Shown in pieces: positions 15,233-21,412 of a stretch of DNA of 25,722 nucleotides; position 1 is the stretch's first letter, and the number at the start of each line of letters is the position of its first letter. The translations under genes were made by a program, and so were the position numbers. The DNA lies in the NCBI GenBank assembly GCA_964556655.1, contig CAZKWY010000011.1, positions 1-25,722 on the forward strand, written 5' to 3'. The notes under the pieces were generated by a model that was not told where the DNA came from, ran no database searches, and was given only the letters and a program-made list of their open reading frames with translations. Origin of the DNA: CAZKWY01 sp964556655. Lineage in GTDB: Bacteria > Patescibacteriota > Minisyncoccia > Portnoybacterales > UBA2143.

Positions 15233-15628
15233 CTACTTTATCGCTTCTAAAGCAGCTTGGGCTATCTTTTCGTCTTCAGGCGCAAGACCGCCCGAAACGC
15301 CTATAGCGCCGATAGTTTTTTTACCTTCTTTCACTGGCAGGCCGCCAGCATAAACTACCATTCGTCCGCGATCACTGTTAGCTAAGCCATAAGCCAGTTC
15401 TCCTGGCTGAGCGATCTTCCCTAATTCACTGGTAGGAAAGGTGGTAGCTGCCGACGAATAGGCCTTGTCTATAGAAACATTAATTCCGGCGAGCATTGAT
15501 CCCTTCATCCTTCTAAAAGTCTGCAGATGACCGCTTTTGTCAGCGATAGCGATACATACCGGGATCTTCATTTCTTCGGCCTTTTTAATGGCCGCTTCAA
15601 CTAATTTGTCAGCTAATTCTAATTTCAT
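15233..15628 (-). CDS. GlcG/HbpS-family (haem-degrading-like domain) protein
   Basis: 131-residue single-domain protein of the GlcG/HbpS/PduO-C family (PF03928). The whole length fits the domain: LADKLVEAAIKKAEEMKIPV, IAIADKSGHLQTFRRMKGS, the family's SIDKAYSSAATTFPTSELG, VYAGGLPVKEGKKTIGAIGV, and the closing SGGLAPEDEKIAQAALEAI. Some members bind haem or corrinoid, others have no known ligand; nothing here proves a ligand. No signal peptide. It precedes the histidine kinase gene, and its promoter (15705-15734) is embedded in the terminator of the gene behind it. Assignment is firm, biological role uncertain. Confidence 0.9.
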   Translation of the reverse strand: MKLELADKLVEAAIKKAEEMKIPVCIAIADKSGHLQTFRRMKGSMLAGINVSIDKAYSSAATTFPTSELGKIAQPGELAYGLANSDRGRMVVYAGGLPVKEGKKTIGAIGVSGGLAPEDEKIAQAALEAIK

Positions 15629-15704
15629 ATTTTTATTAAAGAAAATTATTTATCTTTTTTATTGACCGACCTTTAATAATTTAATCAACGCCTTATATTT
15701 TTTT

Positions 15705-15734
15705 ATTATAGCAAAAAAATAAAAACCGCGCCAA
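15705..15734 (-). promoter_or_regulatory. Promoter of the GlcG/HbpS-like gene
   Basis: Minus strand TTGGCG (15729-15734), 18-base spacer, TATAAT (15705-15710), with TG one base before the -10 box. The -35 box lies inside the upstream terminator hairpin. The leader is about 70 bases. Confidence 0.55.
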
Positions 15735-15755
15735 TTGCTTTTAACGCGGTTTTTT
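15721..15755 (-). terminator. Terminator of the sigma-factor operon
   Basis: Perfect 10-base stem AAAAACCGCG / CGCGGTTTTT (15721-15730 with 15745-15754) and a 14-base loop, with T-rich flanks on both strands. It sits 20 bases downstream of the stop of the small exported protein gene. Confidence 0.7.
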
Positions 15756-15773
15756 ATTTTCTAATAAATCCTT

Positions 15774-16163
15774 TTATTTCTGCCAGCATTTGCCAAAACC
15801 ATGGCGCCCTATTCCAAGCTCCTCTTTTAACTCTCTGGCTTTTTCATATTCCCCGTCTTCCATTAGCTCATGAATTTCTAAAAAGTCGCCAAACCTTTCC
15901 TGCGTAATGTTTTCTCTTATTTGCCTTGCTCGCTCCTCTAAAGCATCGGCTTTTTGATCCATGGATTCAGACCAGCTCTGATAATCTTCGCTTCCAGACA
16001 ATTCTTTTAACCCCTGCCTCATTTCTTGGTGTTTAGGCCCAGAAGAAAAGCCCTCTCTTTGAACGCCGTTATTGCTTGAAGCCATAACATTAAAGCCAAA
16101 TAATGAGGCGGAAATAAGCAGAATTCCTAGGCTAGATAATAAATAATACTTATTTTTAGCCAT
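15774..16163 (-). CDS. Small exported or anchored helical protein, unknown function
   Basis: 129 residues. An N-terminal hydrophobic segment (YYLLSSLGILLISASLFGFN, 6-25) followed by ASS looks like a signal peptide, with cleavage possible near residues 28-30. The mature part is charged and helical (MRQGLKELSGSEDYQSWSES; EERARQIRENITQERFGDFL; EDGEYEKARELKEELGIG). The size and helical character recall Spy/CpxP-like periplasmic chaperones, but I see no LTxxQ motif, so this is only an analogy. It is the third gene after the sigma factor and the membrane protein, and may be a regulon output. The 72-base gap before it carries a TATAAT and a GGAAG/CTTCC dyad, so it may also have its own promoter. Confidence 0.75.
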   Translation of the reverse strand: MAKNKYYLLSSLGILLISASLFGFNVMASSNNGVQREGFSSGPKHQEMRQGLKELSGSEDYQSWSESMDQKADALEERARQIRENITQERFGDFLEIHELMEDGEYEKARELKEELGIGRHGFGKCWQK

Positions 16164-16235
16164 ATTTATCTATTTATTATTATATTAGGAAGTCGACCAA
16201 CTCTTCCTTCTCTGTTTATTAATACGCTTTTTAAG

Positions 16236-16972
16236 TTATTTTCTTTCAGCCTTGCGCTCGTAAAAAAAGGCTCTTTCGCCACGCCCTAGCCAAGGAGCAG
16301 ATTCACGCGCTATAAATTTATTTCCGGACAACGATTCGCCAATAATTTTAAGGCGCGCCCCTTTTTTAATGAAAGGAGCTAACCGCCATCCATCTTTATC
16401 GACTAGCACTAACCAGTTCTTTCCATCAAAAGACTTTAGATTGAAGCCAAGCTGATGCTCGTCAACCATCACCCCAGCCAAACGCCCCTTTTGGGGAGCC
16501 AGCCAAAAACCAGCTTGGCAGTCGGATGTTTTTTTATAAAGAGGCAGATTGCGATAAAGCGTTTTTTCTAGATATTCGCCGCTTCCAAAAGCGTAAACAA
16601 AAGAACCGATTAAAATGCTTCCTAAAATGCTTGCCGTTGCAATATGATAAAAACCAAAATGATAGCCTTTTTGAGTGCAGCGGAAATTAAAACAAGCCAA
16701 AACTAAAAAAGAAGATAAAACCACTATCCAAAAAAAGGCACGCCTAAAAGAAACGCTTTAAAAAACCCTATTTGGGTAAAGAATCCGCGCCAATCGCTAT
16801 TGGCGATAACAAAAAAGATAATGGAAAAAGATAATCCTCCAATTAAAACAAAAGACGCCAAGAACGCCCATAAGGAAAAATATTTCAGGCTAAAAATCCA
16901 TTTAGGTCTGGGGGCTATTTTTTCTCTTTTTATCTTGTTCCAAGTTTTTTGGCTAAGATTTTTATTTTTCAT
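16236..16972 (-). CDS. Membrane protein downstream of the sigma factor, reading frame interrupted (-1 shift at T7); anti-sigma candidate
   Basis: Two adjacent frames make one sensible 245-residue protein. The first (16972 to the stop at 16724-16726) ends after GVPFFG; the second continues in the -1 frame. Reading ...CCT TTT TTT and stepping back one base gives P-F-F-W-I-V-V-L-S-S and completes a hydrophobic helix. The joined protein has a basic N-terminus (KTWNKIKREKIAPRPKW), a helix at about 32-54, a second across the shift, a third at IATASILGSILIGSFVYAFG, and an external C-terminal domain (FWLAPQKGRLAGVMVDEHQL; LVLVDKDGWRLAPFIKKGAR). Its position after an ECF sigma gene, overlapping it by 11 bases, suggests an anti-sigma or sensor partner, but no known anti-sigma domain is recognised. 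Could be programmed frameshifting, a mutation or an assembly error. Confidence 0.7.
16730..16736 (-). other. Slippery heptamer T TTT TTT in the membrane protein gene
   Basis: A run of exactly seven T on the minus strand, phased as CC-T TTT TTT GGA TAG, so both the P- and A-site codons re-pair after a -1 step. The zero-frame stop lies 3 bases further. Confidence 0.6.
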
Positions 16973-17530
16973 AAATTTTTTTGAATTGTTTTTTTGCCCT
17001 TTTAATCATAACGCCTACTGTTCCCAAGGGCTTCTTAATAATGTCCGATATTTCTCGATAGCTTTTGTCTTCGAAAAACCTTAACATTAAAACTTCTCTG
17101 TATTTAATGTCCATTTGAGAGATAATTTTGGCAACTTTTTCTTTAAAATGCTCTGCCTCAGTCTCTTTGGCTAGGTCCAAATTTGAAGCAAGTGTTTTAA
17201 CGAGCCCGTTTTCCAGATCAACAGCTACCAGCCGGGGCCGCGCCTGTGTTTTACGATAATGACTGATTGCTTGATTATGAACAATTCTATAAATCCAAGA
17301 AGAAAATTTTAAGCTCTTATCGAAATCGTTTAAATTATGATAAGCCTTAATAAAAGACTCTTGAAGAATGTCTTCTGCGTCCTCTTTGGCAAAACCGGAA
17401 ATTCTTATAATATATCTCAAAAGTTTTTTTTCGTATCTTTCCATGAGAAATAAAAAAAATCTTGGTTTTTCAAAGTCAACTCCGCTAATTCTTCATCGCT
17501 TTTCCGGCTTCTTTCTTTATCATCAAACAT
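16962..17530 (-). CDS. ECF-type RNA polymerase sigma factor, reading frame interrupted (-1 shift at T8)
   Basis: Group 4 sigma factor. The open frame from an internal ATG at 17444 gives 160 residues with region 2 (MERYEKKLLRYIIRISGF; DAEDILQESFIKAYHNLNDF; FSSWIYRIVHNQAISHYRKT) and region 4 (YREVLMLRFFEDKSYREISD; KPLGTVGVMIKRAKKQFKK). The missing N-terminus is encoded just upstream in another frame: from ATG 17528-17530 I read MFDDKERSRKSDEELAELTL followed by KNQDFF, the usual start of this family. The two join by a -1 step at the T8 run to give ...NQDFFLFLMERYEKK..., 189 residues, a normal length for the family. It overlaps the membrane protein gene. I see no convincing promoter upstream; an autoregulated ECF promoter is possible. 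Confidence 0.85.
17452..17459 (-). other. Slippery T8 run in the sigma factor gene
   Basis: Eight T on the minus strand, phased GA-T TTT TTT TAT. A -1 step after the second TTT gives TTA TTT CTC ATG GAA and restores the sigma frame. Confidence 0.6.
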
Positions 17531-17606
17531 AATAAAAATTGCCCTTAAAAACAACGCGAAAGCAATAATATATTAGTACGCTTTCTTGTCGCCTTTTATG
17601 ACACAC

Positions 17607-17628
17607 AAAAAGCCCTCCCGGGCTTTTT
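17607..17628 (-). terminator. Terminator of the CDF-VTT-RmlD-TspO run
   Basis: Perfect 9-base stem AAAAAGCCC / GGGCTTTTT with a 4-base TCCC loop. It lies 24 bases downstream of the tspO stop and is symmetric, so it could act in both directions. Confidence 0.8.
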
Positions 17629-17651
17629 GGCAAAATATTAGCGCCGACTTT

Positions 17652-18119
17652 TTAAAGCCAAATAAATAAATTAAGCATTGAAGCAAAGCTCACCCATAAA
17701 AAATAAGGGGCGAGAAGACAGGCGGCGCGTCTGTCAATCGGCCAAAAATCAATCATTAAAACAATGATAAAAAACCAAATAATAATAATGTTTAAGAAAG
17801 CCAGCCCCGGCATTTTCAGGCCGAAGAAAACAGGCGACCATGTAGCGTTGAAGAAGAGATGAACCCAAAAGATAGTCAATGCCTGCCGAGACTTATCATT
17901 TTGTTCAAGCTTTTGCCAGATGAGATAAACGCTTATTCCCATCATTAAATAAAGCAAGATCCAAGCAGGGGCGAAAATCCATCCCGGCGGATTAAAAGAA
18001 GGTTTTTCTAAATTGTTATACCAGACCATGCTGGATGAACCGTTGAATAAAGAGCCGATTGCGCCGGCTAATTGCGGCAGAAACAGAGAAATGATAAGAC
18101 GCTTTATATTGATGGCCAT
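17652..18119 (-). CDS. tspO: TspO/MBR-family membrane protein
   Basis: 155 residues from the ATG at 18117-18119, six bases after the stop of the preceding reductase gene; an in-frame TTG six codons earlier overlaps that gene and is less likely. Five hydrophobic helices fit the TspO/peripheral benzodiazepine receptor fold. Recognisable family segments are WYNNLEKPSFNPPGWIFAPA, WILLYLMMGISVYLIWQ, FWVHLFFNATWSPVFFGLKM, and the closing APYFLWVSFASMLNLFIWL. TspO proteins bind tetrapyrroles and affect porphyrin handling and stress; the ligand here is unknown, and most CPR bacteria are thought to lack haem synthesis. Last gene of its run, followed by a strong terminator. Confidence 0.93.
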   Translation of the reverse strand: MAINIKRLIISLFLPQLAGAIGSLFNGSSSMVWYNNLEKPSFNPPGWIFAPAWILLYLMMGISVYLIWQKLEQNDKSRQALTIFWVHLFFNATWSPVFFGLKMPGLAFLNIIIIWFFIIVLMIDFWPIDRRAACLLAPYFLWVSFASMLNLFIWL

Positions 18120-18124
18120 ATTTT

Positions 18125-18946
18125 TTAAAAACGGCAATAAGCGCTAACACACTCTTTCGCCGCTTCCTTAATGTTTCTTATTTGATATCCGCTTTGTTCA
18201 AGCTTTTTTACCGAGAGTAAAATATTAGTCCTCACAGCACCCAATTGTTTTAAATCGATAACACTATAACTAAAATCAGGCTTATATTTCTTGTAGAGAT
18301 CAAGCAAATAAGGATATCTCAATCCTCCTTTATTCACAATATTATAAATCCCTCCGGCATTAATTTTAATCAAGTGGCGGAGAGCTCCGATAAAGTCAGG
18401 CACATAAGTTACTGAATTAGGAATATCAATAACCGTTTGATATTTGATCAGCTTGTCAAGAATATTTTTATGATGAGAACGATTATCTAGAGGAATCCTT
18501 AATCTGGCAATGAGAATATTGTTTTCCTCCGCCATTCTTTCCAGAGCCCCTTCAGAATAAATTTTGCTCCGGCTGTAAAAAAGATTAAAAAAATCAGGCG
18601 CTCTTTTTTCTGTTAGCGGCCGATCCTTATAATAGTTAAAATGATAGATGCATCCGCTGCTAATATGGACCAACTTTATCTTATGGCGCAAAGCGGCTTC
18701 GGCAAACAAGATCGGGATAAAACTATTGCTCCATAAAGTTTTATCTATTTCTTTCTCGCAAGAATCAACATTTTCTTCCCCTGTGCTGCCAAGACAATTA
18801 ATGATAATTTTGGGCCGATATTTTTTAATCTCTTCTTCAATGTGTAAGAAAGAAGAAATTCTTTTATTAGAAGCGGGACATTCCAACTCTTCTTGCAGCC
18901 TGCTTCCCATAAATCCCTTGCCAAAAATAAGTGTTTTCTTGTTCAT
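18125..18946 (-). CDS. RmlD-like NAD(P)-dependent sugar-nucleotide reductase (extended SDR)
   Basis: 273 residues with a Rossmann fold. The nucleotide-binding loop is LIFGKGFMGSRL (G9-x-G11-x2-G14). IIINCLGSTGEENVDSCEKE matches the RmlD-type N-C-x-x...D-x-C-E segment. The catalytic Tyr-x3-Lys is in FYSRSK (Tyr124, Lys128), with the preceding SSGCIYH carrying the active-site Ser. The C-terminal half has RLRIPLDNRSHHKNILDKLI, the substrate-side AGGIYNIVNKGG, and SYSVIDLKQLGAVRTNILLS. Family members reduce dTDP-4-dehydrorhamnose or related sugars; the partner genes RmlA, RmlB and RmlC are not in the window, so the substrate is undefined. Transcribed between a VTT-type membrane protein and TspO. 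Confidence 0.85.
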   Translation of the reverse strand: MNKKTLIFGKGFMGSRLQEELECPASNKRISSFLHIEEEIKKYRPKIIINCLGSTGEENVDSCEKEIDKTLWSNSFIPILFAEAALRHKIKLVHISSGCIYHFNYYKDRPLTEKRAPDFFNLFYSRSKIYSEGALERMAEENNILIARLRIPLDNRSHHKNILDKLIKYQTVIDIPNSVTYVPDFIGALRHLIKINAGGIYNIVNKGGLRYPYLLDLYKKYKPDFSYSVIDLKQLGAVRTNILLSVKKLEQSGYQIRNIKEAAKECVSAYCRF

Positions 18947-18967
18947 ATATTTTATTCATTCAATTCA

Positions 18968-19558
18968 TTAAAAAAATAATTTCGCTAAATAGTCGCCGAA
19001 AATAGCCAAAACAAAAGCATAAGCCAAGTAGCCAAAAGCAACAGCAGAAACAAATTTTTTTCTACTAATAGCCGAGAGCCCGAAGGCGGCAGTAATAACG
19101 TCCAAAGGAAAAACAGGAAAAAAATAAAAGACCAGCAATAAATTTTCGTGTCGGGCAATTGCTTTTTCATATTTTTTTATCCTTTCTTCTCGGAAAAGAC
19201 TAACCGCTATTGTTCTGCCTATCCTCCTGGCCAGAAAAAAAACCGCTAAACTGCCGATAATATTGCCGAGATAAACATATAGGCCACCCATCACGGGACC
19301 AAAAATAAAACCAGCTGTTACCGCAGGAACAAATCCTGGGATAGGAGCAATAATAACTTCTAAGGATATCAACAGGATTACTGCGGCCGGCGCCCAAATG
19401 CCAAAAGACATTACCAACTCTCTAAACTCTTCGCGCGAAGAAAGAAAGCTGAATCTGTCCTCAATAAAAAAAGCTGAGAGAGCAAACAAGGTAATTGTTC
19501 CTCCAATAACAATATCATAACGGTATTTTTTAATAAATTCCCTCATCACTTTGAGCAT
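18968..19558 (-). CDS. VTT/DedA-type (TVP38/TMEM64-like) membrane protein
   Basis: 196 residues from the ATG at 19556-19558, which overlaps the end of the cation exporter gene by 29 bases; the open frame extends further upstream only as an overlap and is not likely coding. Helices: YDIVIGGTITLFALSAFFIE, then the VTT domain (SNARE-associated Golgi, PF09335) with IAPIPGFVPAVTAGFIFGPV, YLGNIIGSLAVFFLARRIGR, the FFPVFPLDVITAAFGLSAIS motif and a final helix VAFGYLAYAFVLAIFGDYLA. Bacterial relatives move lipid carriers or phospholipids across the membrane; DedA proteins translocate undecaprenyl phosphate, so a role in envelope lipid supply is plausible but unproven. The ATG is preceded by AAAAGAGAG. 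Confidence 0.87.
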   Translation of the reverse strand: MLKVMREFIKKYRYDIVIGGTITLFALSAFFIEDRFSFLSSREEFRELVMSFGIWAPAAVILLISLEVIIAPIPGFVPAVTAGFIFGPVMGGLYVYLGNIIGSLAVFFLARRIGRTIAVSLFREERIKKYEKAIARHENLLLVFYFFPVFPLDVITAAFGLSAISRKKFVSAVAFGYLAYAFVLAIFGDYLAKLFF

Positions 19559-20603
19559 AAAGCTCTCTTTTAAGCTTTTTTCCACATTTGGGACATTCAA
19601 TTTTAGAACAAGGGATTCCCCGTTGATGCGGTTCTCGATAGCCGCATTCTTCGCAAACGCAAAACCCTGAGGGGCCTTGTCCCTTCTCTTCTTCCTGTCT
19701 AAACCTGCCTTTTCTTTGCCAGCCGAAACCCCTGCCAATCCCCGGCTTGTAAAAGCCAGTGGTCACTTCGTGGCTAGTAATTTGAATGGACACATATTCT
19801 AATTTCTCTATTCCTTTGATAAGCTTTTCTCTTAAATTTTTTGATATCTTAGCCGCTTCTTCTACGCTTAAATTGTTAGGTAATTTAATCTCTAGATTAG
19901 CCGTAACAGCAGAGCCCTTTTTTTGGGTTTTTAACGAATTAATTTCAATGTCCTGTTTTCGGACAATGCTTTTTATTTTCTCTTCTATTTCCTCGTCAGC
20001 TGAAACGTCAAGCAGAGAGCCAATGGCATCTCTGCCTACCGAAAAAGCTTCTTTAATAATATAGACGCCCATCAAAAAGGCCAAAAGGGAATCTGCGTAA
20101 ATCCAGTACTCCGTTAAAAACAAGCCAGCCAAGACAGCCACGGAAGTATAAACATCCAATCTTGAATGAACTCCGTCAGAAAGCAAACTAACAGAATTTT
20201 CCTTTTTGCCGTAATAGATTTTTAACCGAGACATGATTTCATTAACCACGACAGAAAAAACCATTACTCCAAACGCTAAATAGCCAAGCTTGACTGGCTC
20301 TGGATTAAAAAAATTCCTGACAGCATCGTAAATTATCCCCGCGCCAGTAGCCAAAACGAGAATCGTAATGATGACCCCGCTTAAAACTTCAAACTTATAA
20401 TGCCCGTATGGATGTTTTTTGTCCGCAGGCCTGCCGGAAATCTTGATACCGACATAACTAATAGCTGAAGAAAAAATATCCACCAGAGAATCTACCCCGG
20501 CGGCCAAGATAGCTGACGAATTAGAAAAAAGGCCTACAGTGACCTTTCCTCCAGCTAAAAAAACATTAGCGAAAATAGAAAAGACAGCGATTTTTTCTTT
20601 CAC
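19530..20603 (-). CDS. CDF-family divalent metal exporter with a C-terminal zinc-ribbon extension
   Basis: 357 residues; start is GTG at 20601-20603 with AAAGG about 11 bases ahead. The membrane part is a standard FieF/YiiP-like cation diffusion facilitator. The metal-site residues are visible: Asp38 and Asp42 in AAGVDSLVDIFSSA and His146 and Asp150 in SDGVHSRLDVYTS. The cytoplasmic CDF domain follows (EEIEEKIKSIVRKQDIEINS). After about residue 280 there is an unusual tail: a Gly/Arg/Glu-rich linker and then a ribbon with Cys315, Cys317, Cys320, His326, Cys332, Cys337 and Cys340 (FCVCEECGYREPHQRGIPC; IECPKCGKKLKRE). CDF proteins normally stop near 290-300. The tail may sense or buffer the exported metal. 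First gene of the run ending with tspO. Confidence 0.93.
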   Translation of the reverse strand: MKEKIAVFSIFANVFLAGGKVTVGLFSNSSAILAAGVDSLVDIFSSAISYVGIKISGRPADKKHPYGHYKFEVLSGVIITILVLATGAGIIYDAVRNFFNPEPVKLGYLAFGVMVFSVVVNEIMSRLKIYYGKKENSVSLLSDGVHSRLDVYTSVAVLAGLFLTEYWIYADSLLAFLMGVYIIKEAFSVGRDAIGSLLDVSADEEIEEKIKSIVRKQDIEINSLKTQKKGSAVTANLEIKLPNNLSVEEAAKISKNLREKLIKGIEKLEYVSIQITSHEVTTGFYKPGIGRGFGWQRKGRFRQEEEKGQGPSGFCVCEECGYREPHQRGIPCSKIECPKCGKKLKRELYAQSDEGIY

Positions 20604-20638
20604 TTATAATTACCTTTATTTAATATCTCGATAAATAC

Positions 20639-20667
20639 AACATAACATATAAAAAAACGCCAATCAA
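20639..20667 (-). promoter_or_regulatory. Promoter of the CDF exporter gene
   Basis: Minus strand TTGATT (20662-20667), 17-base spacer, TATGTT (20639-20644), with TG one base before the -10 box. The -35 box overlaps the foot of the upstream terminator hairpin. Confidence 0.45.
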
Positions 20668-20690
20668 AACCGCCTAAACAGGCGGTTTTT
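20666..20690 (-). terminator. Terminator of the small zinc-ribbon operon
   Basis: Perfect 9-base stem AAAACCGCC / GGCGGTTTT (20666-20674 with 20681-20689), 6-base loop, 7 bases after the last stop codon of the operon. Followed on the minus strand by a T-rich stretch. Confidence 0.75.
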
Positions 20691-20696
20691 AAAGTA

Positions 20697-20849
20697 TTAA
20701 AACTCAACGGTTACGAGGACCTCCTTCCCCAGGAAAAAACTTCCTACATTCATGGGAACTATCTGACCACAACAAACACAAAAATAGCATTTCTTGCCGT
20801 ATCTCTCGGATTCAATCATTTCCGCATCGCAAACTGGACATCTGGTCAT
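20697..20849 (-). CDS. Small zinc-ribbon protein (50 aa), third gene of the coupled operon
   Basis: 50 residues from the ATG at 20847-20849, set by a strong ribosome site GAGGAGG seven bases upstream; the longer frame to 20903 lacks one. The sequence starts MTRCPVCDAEMIESERYGKK and continues CYFCVCCGQIVPMN, giving Cys4-x2-Cys7 and Cys20-x2-Cys23 plus an extra Cys24, a rubredoxin-knuckle zinc ribbon. The hydrophobic tail FFLGKEVLVTVEF suggests a beta strand pairing with a partner. It overlaps the 121-residue gene before it by 38 bases. The opening MTRCP-x-C repeats an internal segment of the first zinc ribbon of the operon. Function unknown; such single ribbons often act as small adaptors in nucleic-acid or protein complexes. 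Confidence 0.75.
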   Translation of the reverse strand: MTRCPVCDAEMIESERYGKKCYFCVCCGQIVPMNVGSFFLGKEVLVTVEF

Positions 20850-21177
20850 CGTAATCCTCCTCGCTGTCGGGAGCGCTAAACCTAAAAAAAAATACGCTAG
20901 CAAACGACACTTCCCATGGCTTTAGTTCCTCATCAAGAGCAAACCCTGATTCTTTCCATGCTCTCCTTCCTTCTTCGCCAAAACGCTTCCAAAATTTCTC
21001 TTCAATATAGCTAAAAATATCTAAGCCACATCTGGGAAAACCGCGCCACTTTTTAAGGTGGCTATGTTTTTTCTCGTTAATAAGCTTCCTTTGCAAAAGC
21101 ACGAGAGCATGAGTCGCATCTCTCGCTCCGTCAAAAGCCCCATCCACAACTGCCTTGCTTTTTTTCTTTTTCTTCAT
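20812..21177 (-). CDS. Hypothetical protein (121 aa), middle gene of the zinc-ribbon operon
   Basis: 121 residues from the ATG at 21175-21177, chosen because AAGGAGGT lies nine bases upstream and the ATG overlaps the previous stop as ATGA. The N-terminus is a lysine block (MKKKKKSKAV), then DGAFDGARDATHALVLLQRK, a basic KKHSHLKKWRGFPRCGLDIF, an acidic and aromatic middle (SYIEEKFWKRFGEEGRRAW), and a Ser/Asp-rich end (SAPDSEEDYDDQMSSLRCGN). No membrane helix and no recognised domain. Its start and stop both overlap zinc-ribbon genes, so the three are probably made in fixed proportion and may form one complex. Confidence 0.7.
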   Translation of the reverse strand: MKKKKKSKAVVDGAFDGARDATHALVLLQRKLINEKKHSHLKKWRGFPRCGLDIFSYIEEKFWKRFGEEGRRAWKESGFALDEELKPWEVSFASVFFFRFSAPDSEEDYDDQMSSLRCGND

Positions 21178-21326
21178 TCTGGTCTTACCTCCTTCCCTCT
21201 TGGAAGATGTTTTCTCTCTTCGATAACCCTTGTTCTTCCGCACTTAGGACATCTCGTCATTTTTGCTCCATTTCGCCCTTGGCTGATAACCTTCATTGGC
21301 CCCTTGCATTCCTCGCAAAAATTCAT
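21174..21326 (-). CDS. Small zinc-ribbon protein (50 aa), first gene of the coupled operon
   Basis: Read directly from the minus strand: MNFCEECKGPMKVISQGRNG then AKMTRCPKCGRTRVIEERKH and LPRGKEVRPE, 50 residues. Cys4-x2-Cys7 and Cys26-x2-Cys29 form a zinc ribbon reminiscent of the N-terminal ribbon of archaeal RNA polymerase subunit M/TFS, though the match is only to the knuckle pattern. The ribosome site AGGAGGAG is just upstream. Its stop overlaps the next ATG (ATGA), and its own ATG overlaps the stop of a 13-codon leader frame in the same way. Too short for ordinary gene callers but well supported by the ribosome site and coupling. Confidence 0.7.
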   Translation of the reverse strand: MNFCEECKGPMKVISQGRNGAKMTRCPKCGRTRVIEERKHLPRGKEVRPE

Positions 21327-21364
21327 TGTCGCTCCTCCTTTCTTGCTTTTTTATTAAAGAACAT
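21323..21364 (-). CDS. Possible 13-residue leader peptide
   Basis: ATG at 21362-21364 encodes MFFNKKARKEERQ and stops as an ATGA overlap with the first zinc-ribbon gene. GGAG lies seven bases upstream and the predicted transcription start is about 14 bases upstream. It could couple ribosome entry to the operon. Small and therefore uncertain. Confidence 0.35.
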   Translation of the reverse strand: MFFNKKARKEERQ

Positions 21365-21384
21365 CGCATCTCTCCTAATATCTT

Positions 21385-21412
21385 ATCGTATAACCTTCCA
21401 AAAAAATGTCAA
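21385..21412 (-). promoter_or_regulatory. Promoter of the zinc-ribbon operon
   Basis: Minus strand TTGACA (perfect, 21407-21412), 16-base spacer, TACGAT (21385-21390). Predicted start near 21378. Confidence 0.55.

Noticed and set aside
16164..16235. TATAAT and a GGAAG/CTTCC dyad before the small exported protein gene
   Set aside because: The -10 box is good but no -35 box fits at the right distance, so I did not list it as a promoter; it remains a weak candidate for ECF-dependent control.
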